Notes: generated by a model from the sequence alone, not told the origin. DNA of 64,000 nucleotides from Paraburkholderia translucens (GCF_020881035.1 NZ_JAJITC010000008.1:124001-188000); one strand, 5' to 3'. Positions 1 through 10,073 are shown, numbered from the stretch's first letter. Made by a program: numbers and translations.

Positions 1-1
1 C

Positions 2-316
2 GCCGCCGCGTTCATGATGGACGACGCGCTGCTCGCCGGCGAGCGCGCGAAGTCGAGCAATCCGGGCGATTTCGTGATCGTCGGCACGCCGCAATCGCGT
101 GAGGCGTACGGCTGCATGTTGCGCAAGAACGACGCGGACTTCAAGAAGGTCGCCGACGACGCGATCGCGAAGGTGCAGCTCTCGAGCGAAGGCGAGCAGA
201 TCTACAAGCGCTGGTTCGAATCGCCGATCCCGCCGAAGGGCCTGAACCTGAACTTCCCGATGAGCGACGATATGCGCGCGCTGTTCAAGAACCCGAACGA
301 CAAGGCAATCGACTAA
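2..316 (+). CDS. gltI: Glutamate/aspartate ABC transporter substrate-binding protein, C-terminal part
   Basis: This is the last 104 residues of a periplasmic family 3 solute-binding protein; the 5' end lies outside the window and the frame is open to the left edge. The visible part holds the typical C-terminal lobe of polar amino-acid receptors (motifs YGCMLRKND and IYKRWFES). The next three genes are the matching permeases and ATPase, so it should capture glutamate, aspartate or a related amino acid in the periplasm and deliver it to GltJK. The substrate is inferred from gene order and family, not shown directly. Confidence 0.88.
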   Translation, partial: AAAFMMDDALLAGERAKSSNPGDFVIVGTPQSREAYGCMLRKNDADFKKVADDAIAKVQLSSEGEQIYKRWFESPIPPKGLNLNFPMSDDMRALFKNPNDKAID

Positions 317-356
317 ACGCTCACCGCTTTTTCGACACTTTCGTAACGCTGAACGG

Positions 357-393
357 AACGGAAGGGGCCACGCGCTTCTTCCGTTTCTTTTTT
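357..393 (+). terminator. Terminator-like hairpin between gltI and gltJ
   Basis: The arms AACGGAAG (357-364) and CTTCCGTT (378-385) form an 8-bp stem with a 13-nt loop, followed by TTTCTTTTTT. It sits inside the glt operon, 40 bases after the gltI stop and just before the gltJ ribosome site. It probably lowers transcription into the membrane subunits so the binding protein is made in excess, as is common in ABC importer operons. Confidence 0.65.
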
Positions 394-408
394 GCCGGAG
401 TCTTGGTC

Positions 409-1149
409 ATGTCATATCACTGGAACTGGGGCATTCTGCTGAGTCCCGTCTCCACGGGCGAGCCGACCACCTATCTGGGCTGGCTGTTGTCAGGACTGTG
501 GGTGACGGTCACCGTGTCGCTGTCGGCATGGGTGATCGCGCTGATCGTCGGTTCGCTCTTCGGCGTGCTGCGCACGGTGCCGAACAAATGGGCATCGGGC
601 ATCGGCACCGTCTACGTCGCGGTTTTCCGCAACATTCCGCTGATCGTGCAGTTCTTCATCTGGTATCTGGTGATACCGGAGTTGCTGCCCGTGTCGATCG
701 GCAACTGGTTCAAGCAATTGCCGCCGAGCGCGCAGTTCTTCTCCTCGTCGATCGTGTGTCTCGGTCTCTTCACCGCCGCGCGCGTGTGCGAGCAGGTGCG
801 CTCGGGCATCAACGCTCTGCCGCGCGGACAGCGCGCGGCCGGTCTCGCGGTGGGCTTCACCCAATGGCAGACGTATCGCTACGTGCTGCTGCCGGTCGCG
901 TACCGGATCATCGTGCCGCCGCTCACCTCGGAGTTTCTGAACATCTTCAAGAACTCCGCGGTCGCTTCGACGATCGGTCTGCTCGATCTGTCCGCGCAGG
1001 CGCGTCAGCTCGTCGACTATACGGCGCAGACGTATGAGTCGTTCATTGCGGTCACGCTCGCGTACATGCTGATCAATCTGATCGTGATGCAACTGATGCG
1101 CTGGGTCGAAGCGAAGACCCGGCTGCCCGGCTATATCGGAGGCAAGTGA
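409..1149 (+). CDS. gltJ: Glutamate/aspartate ABC transporter permease GltJ
   Basis: Inner-membrane subunit of an amino-acid importer, 246 residues, the usual length. It has several hydrophobic segments and the cytoplasmic EAA loop ([20 protein letters not shown], near residue 145) that contacts the ATPase. I chose ATG 409 because GGAG at 397-400 is well placed; an in-frame TTG at 403 is the alternative. The stop codon overlaps the gltK start, so the two permeases are translationally coupled and probably form a heterodimer. Confidence 0.9.
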   Translation: MSYHWNWGILLSPVSTGEPTTYLGWLLSGLWVTVTVSLSAWVIALIVGSLFGVLRTVPNKWASGIGTVYVAVFRNIPLIVQFFIWYLVIPELLPVSIGNWFKQLPPSAQFFSSSIVCLGLFTAARVCEQVRSGINALPRGQRAAGLAVGFTQWQTYRYVLLPVAYRIIVPPLTSEFLNIFKNSAVASTIGLLDLSAQARQLVDYTAQTYESFIAVTLAYMLINLIVMQLMRWVEAKTRLPGYIGGK

Positions 1150-1826
1150 TGCATCATTTCGACTGGAGCGGTATTCCGGGCGCGCTGCCTACGCTGTGGA
1201 CCGGCGCCATCATCACGTTCAAGATCACGCTGGTCGCGATCGTGTTCGGCATCATCTGGGGCACCATTCTCGCAATGTTCCGGCTGTCGCCCATCAAACC
1301 CCTCGCATGGTTCGCGCAGGGCTACGTGACGATCTTCCGTTCGATCCCGCTCGTGATGGTGCTGCTGTGGTTTTTCCTGATCGTGCCGCAGGTGCTGCAA
1401 AGCGTGCTCGGTCTGTCGGCGGACATCGACATCCGGCTGGCCTCGGCAATGGTCGCGTTCTCGCTGTTCGAGGCCGCGTATTATTCCGAGATCATCCGCG
1501 CCGGCATTCAGGCGGTGCCGCGCGGCCAGGTCAACGCGTCGTTCGCGCTCGGCATGACCTATGGACAGGCGATGCGTCTGATCATCCTGCCGCAGGCATT
1601 CCGCGCGATGGTGCCGCTGTTGCTCACGCAAGGTATCGTGCTGTTTCAGGATACGTCGCTCGTCTACGTGATCAGCCTCGCCGACTTCTTCCGCACGGCC
1701 ACGAATATTGGCGATCGTGACGGCACGAATGTCGAGATGGTACTGTTCGCGGGTGCGGTTTATTTCGTGATCTGCGTGATCGCGTCGAGCCTCGTCAAAG
1801 GTCTTCAGAAAAAGGTCGCAAGATGA
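1149..1826 (+). CDS. gltK: Glutamate/aspartate ABC transporter permease GltK
   Basis: Second permease of the importer, 225 residues from ATG 1149 (a GTG one codon earlier is possible). It shows the His/Glu/Gln-Art-type permease pattern: [14 protein letters not shown], then an EAA loop ([20 protein letters not shown]) and a C-terminal hydrophobic segment. The start overlaps the gltJ stop by one base and its own stop overlaps the gltL start (ATGA), so gltJKL forms one coupled unit. It should pair with GltJ in the membrane. Confidence 0.9.
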   Translation: MHHFDWSGIPGALPTLWTGAIITFKITLVAIVFGIIWGTILAMFRLSPIKPLAWFAQGYVTIFRSIPLVMVLLWFFLIVPQVLQSVLGLSADIDIRLASAMVAFSLFEAAYYSEIIRAGIQAVPRGQVNASFALGMTYGQAMRLIILPQAFRAMVPLLLTQGIVLFQDTSLVYVISLADFFRTATNIGDRDGTNVEMVLFAGAVYFVICVIASSLVKGLQKKVAR

Positions 1827-2548
1827 TCTCTATCAAGAATGTTTCGAAGTGGTATGGCCACTTCCAGGTGCTGACCGACTGCACGACGGAAGTCAAAAAG
1901 GGTGAAGTGGTCGTGGTGTGCGGGCCGTCCGGTTCGGGCAAGTCCACGCTGATCAAGACTGTCAACGGCCTCGAGCCGTTTCAGAAGGGCGAGATCGTCA
2001 TCAACGGCCAATCGCTGACCGACAAGAAAACCAATCTGTCGAAGCTGCGCTCGAAGGTCGGCATGGTGTTTCAGCATTTCGAGCTGTTCCCGCATCTGTC
2101 GATCGTGCAGAACCTGACGCTCGCGCAGATCAAGGTGCTTGGCCGCTCGAACGACGAGGCGACGGCGAAGGGCCTGAAGCTGCTCGATCGCGTGGGTCTG
2201 CGCGCGCATGCGGACAAGTATCCGGGGCAGCTTTCCGGTGGTCAGCAGCAGCGCGTGGCGATTGCGCGCGCGCTGTCGATGGACCCGATCGCGATGCTGT
2301 TCGACGAGCCGACTTCGGCGCTCGATCCGGAGATGATCAATGAAGTGCTCGACGTGATGGTCGAACTCGCGCAGGAAGGCATGACGATGATGTGCGTGAC
2401 GCACGAAATGGGCTTTGCAAAGAAGGTCGCGCATCGCGTGATCTTCATGGACAAGGGCCTGATCGTCGAAGACGACCGCAAGGAAGACTTCTTTGCGAAT
2501 CCGAAGTCGGATCGCGCGAAGGACTTTCTCGCGAAGATTCTGCACTGA
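1823..2548 (+). CDS. gltL: Glutamate/aspartate ABC transporter ATP-binding protein GltL
   Basis: Cytoplasmic ATPase that drives the importer, 241 residues. Walker A is GPSGSGKST at residues 34-42, the ABC signature LSGGQQQR is near residue 137, and Walker B with the catalytic Glu is [11 protein letters not shown] near residue 160, followed by an H-loop in CVTHEMGFA. All catalytic motifs are intact. It overlaps gltK by four bases. A strong terminator 44 bases downstream ends the operon. Confidence 0.93.
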   Translation: MISIKNVSKWYGHFQVLTDCTTEVKKGEVVVVCGPSGSGKSTLIKTVNGLEPFQKGEIVINGQSLTDKKTNLSKLRSKVGMVFQHFELFPHLSIVQNLTLAQIKVLGRSNDEATAKGLKLLDRVGLRAHADKYPGQLSGGQQQRVAIARALSMDPIAMLFDEPTSALDPEMINEVLDVMVELAQEGMTMMCVTHEMGFAKKVAHRVIFMDKGLIVEDDRKEDFFANPKSDRAKDFLAKILH

Positions 2549-2591
2549 GGTTCGGCGCGCAGGCCTCGGCCCGGGGCTTGCATCGGATGAA

Positions 2592-2619
2592 AAAAAGCCG
2601 CTTCTCGGAGCGGCTTTTT
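2592..2619. terminator. Bidirectional terminator between gltL and yafJ-like gene
   Basis: The perfect stem AAGCCGCT / AGCGGCTT with a TCTCGG-type loop is flanked by A-runs on the left and T-runs on the right, so it works on both strands. It separates the convergent gltL and amidotransferase genes. Confidence 0.85.
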
Positions 2620-2647
2620 GTTGCCCGGGTTCAGGGGCGGCAGCGGC

Positions 2648-3607
2648 TTAGGACTCGAACGCCGCTGCGTCGTCCGCGGCTTCCAGATCAGCCTCGCTGT
2701 CGGGCGAAAGCGCGGTCCCGCTCGTACCCGCTGCGTGAGCGCCGCCCGACGCTGCAATCGTCGTGGCCGACGCCGATGCATCGAGCGCCGGATTGCGCAG
2801 CTTGTCGAGCACCGACTCCGGCACCGGAATGTTGGTGCGGCCGATCACTTCGCCATGCTGGAACATCAGCAGATCGCCAGGATTGAACGAGATCCACACT
2901 TCGTTGTCGGTCAGCGGCTTGGTCGCGATCACCGCGACGCGGTCTTCGGGCGTCGTGTATTGGGCGAAATCGATCGACACGTCGGCGTCGACCAGATGCG
3001 CGGTCGAAAACGGCCAACGGCGCACAAGGTAATGCAGATGCGTCGAGCAATGCGCGAACAGCGCCTGGCCATTCGACATCAGGAAATTGAACACGCCGTA
3101 TTGCGTGATGTCGCGCGTGAGCGCTTCGAGCGCGGCCAGGAGTTCGTGAAGCGGTGGTTGCTGCGTGCCCGGAAAGGCCTTGCGCAGCCCTTGCAGCAGC
3201 GCGCAGAACGCGAGTTCACTGTCGGTCGTGCCCACCGGCTGGTACACGCCGTTCAGCTGCGGCGCGTAGGCCTGCAGATCGCCGTTATGCGCGAAGATCC
3301 AGTGACGCCCCCACAGTTCGCGCATGAACGGGTGGCAGTTTTCGAGCAGGATGTGCCCTTGGGTCGCCTTGCGGATGTGCGCGATCGTGTTTTTGGATTT
3401 GATCGGGTAACGCTTGACCATCTCGGCGATCGGCGACGTGGCCGACGATTGATGATCGATGAACAACCGGCAGGCCTTGTCCTCGAAGAAAGCGATGCCC
3501 CAGCCGTCGGCGTGGTGATCGGTGACGCCGCCACGCGCCGCGAAACCGGTGAAGGAAAACGTGACGTCCGTCGGCGCGGCGCAGTTCATTCCGAGAAGTT
3601 GGCACAT
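2648..3607 (-). CDS. Class II glutamine amidotransferase (YafJ family)
   Basis: A 319-residue N-terminal-nucleophile amidotransferase. I chose ATG 3607 because the protein then begins MCQLLGMN, placing the catalytic Cys at position 2 as class II enzymes require; the open frame extends 37 codons further upstream, but that would bury the nucleophile. Other family features are GWGIAFFE, the HIRKAT motif and FAHNGDL. The acceptor is unknown: YafJ/Gn-AT_II proteins stand alone without a synthase domain. The last 45 residues are Ala/Ser/Asp-rich and look disordered. Confidence 0.85.
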   Translation of the reverse strand: MCQLLGMNCAAPTDVTFSFTGFAARGGVTDHHADGWGIAFFEDKACRLFIDHQSSATSPIAEMVKRYPIKSKNTIAHIRKATQGHILLENCHPFMRELWGRHWIFAHNGDLQAYAPQLNGVYQPVGTTDSELAFCALLQGLRKAFPGTQQPPLHELLAALEALTRDITQYGVFNFLMSNGQALFAHCSTHLHYLVRRWPFSTAHLVDADVSIDFAQYTTPEDRVAVIATKPLTDNEVWISFNPGDLLMFQHGEVIGRTNIPVPESVLDKLRNPALDASASATTIAASGGAHAAGTSGTALSPDSEADLEAADDAAAFES

Positions 3608-3769
3608 GTTGCGGTGAGCCTGTGAACGGAGCGAGCCGTTACAATGATGATTTTCCAAGCATATCACCGAGCCGGAGACGCCAAAAAGCAGAATTGACAT
3701 GTGTTCGGGCCGCAACAACGCGGTTTGACCGGTCGATCAGCCAGGCGCGCGAAGTCTCGTTTCCCTGCC

Positions 3770-4831
3770 ATGACTGCTTCCAACGTTTCCCCCGATTCCA
3801 TCACGCTGGTCCGCCCGGACGACTGGCATCTGCATGTGCGCGACGGTGCGATGCTCGCGGCCGTGCTGCCCGATACCGTGCGCCAGTTCGGCCGCGCGAT
3901 CATCATGCCGAACCTGAAGCCGCCGGTCACGACGACGGCGATGGCCGGGGCGTATCGCGAGCGCATCATCGCCGCGATTCCCGAGGGCGCGAAATTCGAG
4001 CCGCTGATGACGCTGTACCTGACCGACAACACGCCGCCCGACGAAATCCGCCGCGCGCGCGAAAGCGGCTTCGTGCACGGCGTGAAGCTGTACCCGGCGG
4101 GCGCGACGACGAACTCCGACGCGGGTGTCACCGACCTGATGAAGTGCGCGAAGACGCTGGAGATGATGCAGGAAGTGGGCATGCCGCTGCTGGTGCACGG
4201 CGAGGTGACGGATTCGGACATCGATCTCTTCGATCGCGAGAAGGTCTTCATCGATCGCGTGATGACGCCGCTGCGCCGCGAGTTTCCGGCGCTCAAGGTG
4301 GTGTTCGAGCACATCACGACGAAGGACGCGGTCGACTACGTCCGCGAAGCGGGCGCCGCTGCCGAACTGCTTGGCGCGACGATCACCGCGCACCATCTGC
4401 TGTACAACCGCAACGCGATCTTCCAGGGCGGCATCCGTCCGCATTACTACTGCCTGCCGGTGCTGAAGCGCGAGACGCATCGCGTCGCGCTGGTCGAAGC
4501 GGCGACATCCGGCAATCCGCGCTTCTTTCTCGGCACCGACAGCGCGCCGCATCCAAAGGGGCTGAAGGAGCATGCGTGCGGATGCGCGGGCTGCTATACC
4601 GCGCTGCACGCGCTCGAGCTTTACACCGAAGCGTTCGACAAAGCCGGTGCGCTCGACAAGCTCGAAGGCTTCGCGAGCTTCCACGGTGCGGACTTCTACC
4701 GTTTGCCGCGCAATACGGAGAAGGTCACGCTGCGTCGCGAGGAATGGACGCTGCCGGCCGAGCTGCCGGCGGGCGATACGCCGGTCGTGCCGCTGCGCGG
4801 CGGCGAGTCGATTGGCTGGCGTCTCGTTTGA
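3770..4831 (+). CDS. pyrC: Dihydroorotase
   Basis: Zinc enzyme of pyrimidine synthesis that closes N-carbamoyl-aspartate to dihydroorotate, 353 residues, class II (E. coli PyrC type). Metal ligands are visible: HLH at residues 20-22, the lysine that becomes carboxylated in GVKLYPAG (about K106), His in LLVHGEV and in FEHITT, and the catalytic Asp in TDSAPHPK. Start ATG 3770 gives the family N-terminus; the open frame runs 23 codons further upstream. It is separated from the DUF3025 gene by 11 bases, so the two are probably co-transcribed. Confidence 0.95.
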   Translation: MTASNVSPDSITLVRPDDWHLHVRDGAMLAAVLPDTVRQFGRAIIMPNLKPPVTTTAMAGAYRERIIAAIPEGAKFEPLMTLYLTDNTPPDEIRRARESGFVHGVKLYPAGATTNSDAGVTDLMKCAKTLEMMQEVGMPLLVHGEVTDSDIDLFDREKVFIDRVMTPLRREFPALKVVFEHITTKDAVDYVREAGAAAELLGATITAHHLLYNRNAIFQGGIRPHYYCLPVLKRETHRVALVEAATSGNPRFFLGTDSAPHPKGLKEHACGCAGCYTALHALELYTEAFDKAGALDKLEGFASFHGADFYRLPRNTEKVTLRREEWTLPAELPAGDTPVVPLRGGESIGWRLV

Positions 4832-5807
4832 GGCAGCGCTAGATGCGGGAGTTCGAGGCGGGACAGTGCGCCACGGATGAGGTGGCGGCCCAAGCGGGCT
4901 TCACGGTAGCGCACGAAACCGCGGCCAAAGCCGCGCGCGGCATGGTACCCGAACCAATATCACCGGACTTCGCCGCAATCGACTGGTCGAAGGCGTGGTT
5001 TGCGCAATTCGCCGCCCGCGGTCAGCGTTGGCAGCAAGCGGCGCTGACCAGCTACGCGGACCTGCTCGCCACGATGAACGCCGATGCCGCCCAGATCCAA
5101 CAAACCACCGGCCGCGGCCGGCGTCTTACGTTTATCGCGCAGGACGATCTGCCCGCGGGTGCCGCTTATGAAGCGCATATCGCGTCGACCGGTTGCGTGC
5201 CGACGCGCCACGATCTGCACGACTTCTTCAACGGCTCGATGTGGTTCGCCTTTCCGCGCATCAAAGCGGCGCTGAACGCGCGCCAGTCGGCGGAACTGGA
5301 CGTGCTCGGCGTCGGCCCCACGCGCGGCGGCGTGCGCGACATGTTGACCCTCTTCGACGAAAACGCGCTGCTGTTCGCCTGCGCCGATCCTTCGCTGAGC
5401 GCTGCGCTACGCGGCTTCGACTGGCAGACGCTGTTCGTCGCGCGGCGCGATGCGTGGGGGCGCGGCTGTGAAGTGCGTTGCTTCGGCCATGCGCTGCTGG
5501 AAAAGCTGATCGCGCCGTTCAAGGGCTGCACCGGCCATGCCTGGATCGTCGACGTGCCGGCAGCCTATTTCGACTGGGATGCCTCTGCGCGCAACGCGTG
5601 GCTCGACGAAGCGGTCAGCGCGGCGCTGCTCGGCACCGACGCTTTGACCAGCCGGATGTTCGCGCCGTTGCCCGTGCTCGGCATTCCGGGCTGGTGGCCT
5701 GATAACGAATCGCCGGCGTTCTACGACGACACGTCCGTGTTTCGCGCGGGGCGGCGCGAGCGCCAGGCGCGGGACAGGTCTGCGTCGGCCGCATCGGCGA
5801 TCGGTGT

Positions 5808-5813
5808 TAAAAT
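5808..5813 (+). promoter_or_regulatory. Probable -10 element of rnpB
   Basis: TAAAAT sits about 8-12 bases before the expected 5' end of RNase P RNA. I see no good -35 hexamer at 17-bp spacing. It lies inside the DUF3025 reading frame. Confidence 0.45.
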
Positions 5814-5820
5814 CCGCGCC

Positions 5821-6236
<416 letters not shown>

Positions 6237-6246
6237 GCTGAATAAG

Positions 6247-6280
6247 AAAAGCCGGCGTCCGTTGGGACGCCGGCTTTTTA
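6247..6280 (+). terminator. Rho-independent terminator of rnpB
   Basis: GCCGGCGTCC pairs perfectly with GGACGCCGGC around a GTTG loop, followed by TTTTTATTT. The A-rich left flank means it could also stop transcription from the OsmC gene on the other strand. Confidence 0.9.
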
Positions 6281-6328
6281 TTTGGGCAAGTATGGCGGCC
6301 ATGGCCGCTATCGCGATGGTTACCGCGC

Positions 6329-6751
6329 TCAGATCGCGACGATGTCGAACGAATGCGTGAGCTCGGCGGTCTTCGCGATCATGATCGATGCCGAGCAATA
6401 CTTGTCGTGCGACAGGTTGATCGCGCGCTCGACGGTCGCCGGGTTCAGATTCTTGCCCGTCACCGTGAAGTGGAAATGGATCTTCGTGAACACCTTCGGA
6501 TCTTCGCTCGCGCGCTCGGCCTTCAGCGTCACCGAGCAGCCGGCGATTTCCTGACGGCTTTTCTTCAGGATCATCACGACGTCGTAGGCGGTGCAGCCGC
6601 CGGTACCGAGCAACACCATCTCCATCGGACGCGGCGCGAGATTGCGGCCGCCACCTTCGGGCGCGCCGTCCATCGTGACCAGATGGCCGCTACCCGTCTC
6701 GGCCGCGAACGCCATCCCGTCTTGCCCCATCCAGCTTACTTTGCATTCCAT
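6329..6751 (-). CDS. OsmC family protein
   Basis: A 140-residue OsmC/YhfA-type protein. Two conserved redox cysteines are visible, in TGGCTAYDV and HDKYCSAS, with the LAPRPMEMVLLG motif before the first. Family members reduce hydroperoxides or act in sulfur metabolism; which applies here is unclear. I chose ATG 6751 (MECKVSW) since the usual family N-terminus starts there; 23 more codons are open upstream. It converges with rnpB and stands alone. Confidence 0.82.
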   Translation of the reverse strand: MECKVSWMGQDGMAFAAETGSGHLVTMDGAPEGGGRNLAPRPMEMVLLGTGGCTAYDVVMILKKSRQEIAGCSVTLKAERASEDPKVFTKIHFHFTVTGKNLNPATVERAINLSHDKYCSASIMIAKTAELTHSFDIVAI

Positions 6752-6978
6752 GCTGTGACTCCCACCGCGCATCGCTATATCGAGTCGGCATTGTAGCCCG
6801 GTGTCTGACAATTGGTTCACACTGCGCGCACCGCGAATCTATGCCCTCTGATCGGTTTCATGCTGCAATGCAGAACGGGCGCGCGATTCCGAAGACGGCG
6901 AGCGATTTAGGGGTTTGACTCTAGTGGATGCTTGAAGCGGTCATCATTCCCTAATCCTTAGTGCTTGATCCAAAAGGA

Positions 6979-6990
6979 GTTTCGCGAAAC
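6979..6990. promoter_or_regulatory. Perfect 12-bp palindrome upstream of OsmC gene
   Basis: GTTTCGCGAAAC is a perfect palindrome 230 bp upstream of the OsmC start and 58 bp upstream of the small-RNA promoter. It could be an operator for either; no regulator is known from the window. Confidence 0.3.
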
Positions 6991-7047
6991 GCGCTTCATT
7001 CGGCCGTTTTTTACATTATGAAATCGTATTTCGCAATGCAAATGTTC

Positions 7048-7076
7048 TTGCGTCGCACAAGGGCGAGTCTTATAAT
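7048..7076 (+). promoter_or_regulatory. Sigma-70 promoter of candidate small RNA
   Basis: TTGCGT (7048-7053) and TATAAT (7071-7076) are separated by exactly 17 bp. The predicted start is about 7082-7084. A terminator lies less than 100 bases downstream and no reading frame intervenes. Confidence 0.7.
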
Positions 7077-7081
7077 CGCTT

Positions 7082-7170
7082 CATCGTTGCAGCAGTTCTG
7101 CAACCTCCGCTGTCTCCTCCACCTCCTCCTTTGGTGGATTAAACCCGAACCGCTCGTTCGGGTTTTTTTT
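7082..7170 (+). ncRNA. Candidate small RNA with anti-Shine-Dalgarno loop
   Basis: Predicted transcript of about 89 nt. It starts with a hairpin GTTGCAG/CTGCAAC (7086-7104). A CU-rich stretch follows, in which CCACC (7119-7123) can pair with GGTGG (7133-7137) to show the loop TCCTCCTTT. The transcript ends in a 10-bp terminator stem with eight T's. Promoter, structure and terminator fit an independent Hfq-type regulatory RNA. The loop repeats the CCUCCUUU of the 16S rRNA tail, so it could bind ribosome-binding sites of mRNAs. The position just before rplM-rpsI may be chance. An alternative is a terminated leader peptide or attenuator, but no start codon with a ribosome site is seen. Confidence 0.6.
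7141..7170 (+). terminator. Terminator of candidate small RNA
   Basis: AAACCCGAAC (7141-7150) pairs with GTTCGGGTTT (7156-7165) around CGCTC, with a run of eight T's (7163-7170). It insulates the rplM promoter that follows. Confidence 0.9.
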
Positions 7171-7234
7171 CGCCCGTGCCGGTCCGGCGTTTCGCCCCGT
7201 TTTCGAGCCGTTCGCGGCCAGCGCAGCGCACGTT

Positions 7235-7264
7235 TTGACTTGCAAGCGCAAATTCCTTTATAAT
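7235..7264 (+). promoter_or_regulatory. rplM-rpsI promoter
   Basis: TTGACT (7235-7240) and TATAAT (7259-7264) are spaced by 18 bp. Transcription from about 7271 would leave a leader of roughly 115 nt before rplM, long enough to hold an autoregulatory site. Confidence 0.75.
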
Positions 7265-7385
7265 TCAGGGCTTTTCCGCATCCGCGCCCGCGGAGGAAGA
7301 ACCAGGGAGAGCCTGCACGCGCCTCGATGCGCACACTACAAGCAGGAAAAAACACATTGGGCGCAGCAATTTTTTTGGATCGATC

Positions 7386-7814
7386 ATGAAGACGTTTTCC
7401 GCAAAAGCCCATGAGGTGGCGCGCGAATGGTACGTGATTGACGCGACGGATAAGGTTCTCGGGCGTGTCGCCAGCGAAGTGGCACACCGTCTTCGCGGCA
7501 AGCACAAGCCTGAATTCACTCCGCACGTCGACACCGGTGATTTCATCATCGTTATCAACGCCGGCAAGCTGAAGGTCACGGGCAACAAGGTTACCGACAA
7601 GAAGTACTACCGTCACTCGGGCTACCCGGGCGGTATCTATGAAACGACGTTCGGCAAGATGCAAGAACGCTTCCCGGGCCGCGCGCTCGAGAAGGCGGTC
7701 AAGGGCATGCTGCCGAAGGGCCCGCTCGGCTACGCGATGATCAAGAAGCTGAAGGTCTACGCTGACGCAACGCATCCGCATTCGGCACAACAGCCGAAGG
7801 CGCTCGAGATCTAA
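7386..7814 (+). CDS. rplM: 50S ribosomal protein L13
   Basis: Ribosomal protein of the large subunit, 142 residues, the standard length. Family signatures are [17 protein letters not shown] at the N-terminus, [24 protein letters not shown] and MLPKGPLG. It is followed 11 bases later by rpsI, the usual pairing in bacteria. It has its own strong promoter; autoregulation through the leader is known for L13 in E. coli and may apply here. Confidence 0.98.
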   Translation: MKTFSAKAHEVAREWYVIDATDKVLGRVASEVAHRLRGKHKPEFTPHVDTGDFIIVINAGKLKVTGNKVTDKKYYRHSGYPGGIYETTFGKMQERFPGRALEKAVKGMLPKGPLGYAMIKKLKVYADATHPHSAQQPKALEI

Positions 7815-7825
7815 GGGGAGCCCAC

Positions 7826-8218
7826 ATGATCGGTAACTGGAATTACGGCACGGGCCGCCGCAAGAGCGCCGTCGCTCGCGTGTTCATCAAGGCAGGCAAG
7901 GGCGACATCGTGGTCAACGGCAAGCCCATCGCCGACTACTTCTCGCGCGAAACGTCGCTGATGATCGTGCGTCAGCCGCTCGAACTCACGAACCACGGCA
8001 CCACGTTCGACATCAAGGTCAACGTCACGGGTGGCGGTGAAACGGGTCAAGCCGGTGCGGTTCGCCACGGCATCACCCGCGCGCTGATGGACTACGACGC
8101 AACGCTGAAGCCGGAGCTGTCGAAGGCCGGCTTCGTCACGCGTGACGCTCGTGAAGTCGAACGTAAGAAGGTCGGCTTCCACAAGGCACGTCGCCGCAAG
8201 CAGTTCTCGAAGCGTTAA
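7826..8218 (+). CDS. rpsI: 30S ribosomal protein S9
   Basis: Small-subunit ribosomal protein, 130 residues. Recognised by [14 protein letters not shown] at the N-terminus, [21 protein letters not shown] in the middle and the basic tail [10 protein letters not shown], whose end reaches the ribosomal P site and touches the tRNA. A clear Shine-Dalgarno AAGGGGAG lies before the start. It is second in the rplM-rpsI operon, which ends at a terminator 40 bases downstream. Confidence 0.98.
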   Translation: MIGNWNYGTGRRKSAVARVFIKAGKGDIVVNGKPIADYFSRETSLMIVRQPLELTNHGTTFDIKVNVTGGGETGQAGAVRHGITRALMDYDATLKPELSKAGFVTRDAREVERKKVGFHKARRRKQFSKR

Positions 8219-8258
8219 TCGTTTCGGGCGCGAACCGGCTTTCACGCCGGTTTGCAGA

Positions 8259-8296
8259 AAAAGCCGCCAACGCCATGCGCGAAGGCGGCTTTTTTT
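8259..8296 (+). terminator. Terminator of rplM-rpsI operon
   Basis: AAGCCGCC (8261-8268) pairs with GGCGGCTT (8284-8291) around a 15-nt loop and is followed by a T-run to 8296. Confidence 0.88.
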
Positions 8297-8453
8297 ATGG
8301 CCCCGCCTGGGTTCGCGGGCCGGCCTCGCCCGCTCGATTAGCAATGAATCACCTTGCATCGACCTTGCAGCAAGAACCCATTGAGTTTGTGGGCTTCAGC
8401 ACGATATTCGGATCAGCCCTACAATATCGCTTAAAGCTTTTTGGAGAGTTCGA

Positions 8454-8819
8454 ATGAACGCAGTCACCGACACCCCCGTGACCGAGATGCCGGCCCCCTT
8501 CGTCTTTACCGACGCAGCGGCTGACAAGGTCAAGCAACTGATCGATGAGGAAGGCAACCCGGAGCTCAAGCTGCGCGTGTTCGTGCAGGGCGGCGGCTGC
8601 TCAGGCTTCCAGTACGGCTTCACGTTTGACGAGGCGATCAATGAAGACGACACCGTGATGAACAAGAGCGGTGTACAACTACTGATCGATTCGATGAGCT
8701 ACCAGTACCTGGTCGGCGCCGAGATCGATTACAAGGACGACATCAACGGCGCGCAGTTCGTCATCAAGAACCCGAACGCGACCACGACCTGCGGTTGCGG
8801 CTCGTCGTTCTCGGTCTGA
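8454..8819 (+). CDS. erpA: Iron-sulfur cluster insertion protein ErpA
   Basis: A-type carrier that delivers iron-sulfur clusters to apoproteins, including those of isoprenoid synthesis; 121 residues. The three cluster-binding cysteines are present in [11 protein letters not shown] and in the C-terminal [10 protein letters not shown] Shine-Dalgarno GGAGAG precedes ATG 8454. Although A-type proteins look alike, the acidic N-terminal extension and the chromosomal place after rpsI and before anmK fit ErpA better than IscA. Confidence 0.92.
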   Translation: MNAVTDTPVTEMPAPFVFTDAAADKVKQLIDEEGNPELKLRVFVQGGGCSGFQYGFTFDEAINEDDTVMNKSGVQLLIDSMSYQYLVGAEIDYKDDINGAQFVIKNPNATTTCGCGSSFSV

Positions 8820-8849
8820 GCGCAAAGGCTCGTCAAGTCACAGCGAAAG

Positions 8850-8873
8850 AAACGGGGCCGAGAGGCCCCGTTT
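8850..8873. terminator. Bidirectional terminator between erpA and anmK
   Basis: AAACGGGGCC and GGCCCCGTTT form a perfect 10-bp stem with a GAGA tetraloop. The short A and T flanks are symmetrical, and the genes on either side converge. Confidence 0.85.
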
Positions 8874-8942
8874 CTCATTGCTTTCGCGCCGCGTAGGCAG
8901 CGTGCGGCAGCCAATAAGCGCTTGTTTTCATCCCATCCTTTC

Positions 8943-10073
8943 TCAGCGCGGATAAATCGCCCCCAGCACCCGCTCCGCGGACGCGCCGGTCACGCTCGGC
9001 AGATTGCCTGGCAGACGCGCGATGCAACGCATCGCGAGCCACGCGAACGCGAGCGGCTCGACCTGGCTCGGCGGCACGCCCAGCGCGTCGGTCGTCAAGA
9101 CAGGTACGGCGCTTACACCGCTATCTTCGAGGGCCCGTTGCAACGCCTTCATGATCTCAGGATTGCGCGCACCGCCGCCGCATACATACACCGCGCGCGC
9201 GTCGGAGGCATGACGCTCGATTTCGCGCGCGACCGTCACCGCGGTCAGCGCGACGAGCGTCGCCTGTACGTCGGCCGGCGCAAGCGCGGCGAACGGCTTG
9301 AGTTTCGCGTCGAGCCATGCGGTGTTGAACAGATCGCGGCCGGTACTCTTCGGCGGCTGTTCGGCGAAGAACGGTTCGTCGAGCAACGCGTCCAGCAGCT
9401 CGTGATTCACCTGGCCGCTCGCCGCGAAATGACCGTTTTCGTCGAATGGCTTGCCGAGATGGCGCTCGGCCCACGCGTCGAGCAGCGCGTTCGCCGGGCC
9501 GCAGTCAAAGCCGCGCACGGCGCCGTTCGCATTCAGTATCGTGATGTTGCTGATGCCGCCAAGATTGCAGACGACGCGCGTTTCGTTCTTCGCGCCGAAG
9601 ATCGTCGCGTGAAAAGCGGGCACGAGCGGTGCGCCCTGGCCGCCCGAGGCGACGTCGCGGCTGCGGAAATCGGCGACCACGTCGATGTGCAACATTTCCG
9701 CTAGCAGCGCCGGGTTGTTGATCTGTCGCGTATAGCCCATTTCGGGCCGATGCCGCACGGTCTGTCCATGCACGCCGATCGCGCGGACGTCGTCGGCCGA
9801 CACGCGGCTGTCGCGCAGCAGATCGTGGCAGCACACCGTGTAGCGCGCCGCAAGCGCGTTGGCGGCGAGCGCCTCACGCTCGATCTCGTTGTCCCCGGGC
9901 TGCTGCAGCGCGAACAGCGCCTGGCGAATGCCGGCCGAGAAGCCGACGAACGCTTCGGCCAGTACCTCCGGTGGCTTCCCTTTGGCAAACCGGACGGCCA
10001 CCCCGTCCACACCGTCCATACTGGTTCCCGACATCAGTCCGAAATAGATGCCGTCTGCGGGGTCTTGCGCCAC
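8943..10073 (-). CDS. anmK: Anhydro-N-acetylmuramic acid kinase
   Basis: Peptidoglycan-recycling enzyme that opens the 1,6-anhydro ring of anhydroMurNAc and phosphorylates it to MurNAc-6-phosphate, 376 residues. Hallmarks are [12 protein letters not shown] near residue 12, [30 protein letters not shown] and the phosphate-binding VCGGGARN. The start codon is GTG at 10073. It stands alone and is divergent from tyrS, as in many beta-proteobacteria. Confidence 0.95.
   Translation of the reverse strand: MAQDPADGIYFGLMSGTSMDGVDGVAVRFAKGKPPEVLAEAFVGFSAGIRQALFALQQPGDNEIEREALAANALAARYTVCCHDLLRDSRVSADDVRAIGVHGQTVRHRPEMGYTRQINNPALLAEMLHIDVVADFRSRDVASGGQGAPLVPAFHATIFGAKNETRVVCNLGGISNITILNANGAVRGFDCGPANALLDAWAERHLGKPFDENGHFAASGQVNHELLDALLDEPFFAEQPPKSTGRDLFNTAWLDAKLKPFAALAPADVQATLVALTAVTVAREIERHASDARAVYVCGGGARNPEIMKALQRALEDSGVSAVPVLTTDALGVPPSQVEPLAFAWLAMRCIARLPGNLPSVTGASAERVLGAIYPR

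Larger units (their letters stand above)
6752..7385. other. Long intergenic region before rplM
   Basis: This 634-bp region has no protein gene that I can support. It holds the upstream region of the OsmC gene with a 12-bp palindrome at 6979-6990, a complete small-RNA transcription unit (promoter 7048-7076, terminator 7141-7170), and the rplM promoter at 7235-7264 with a leader of about 115 nt. Confidence 0.7.
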
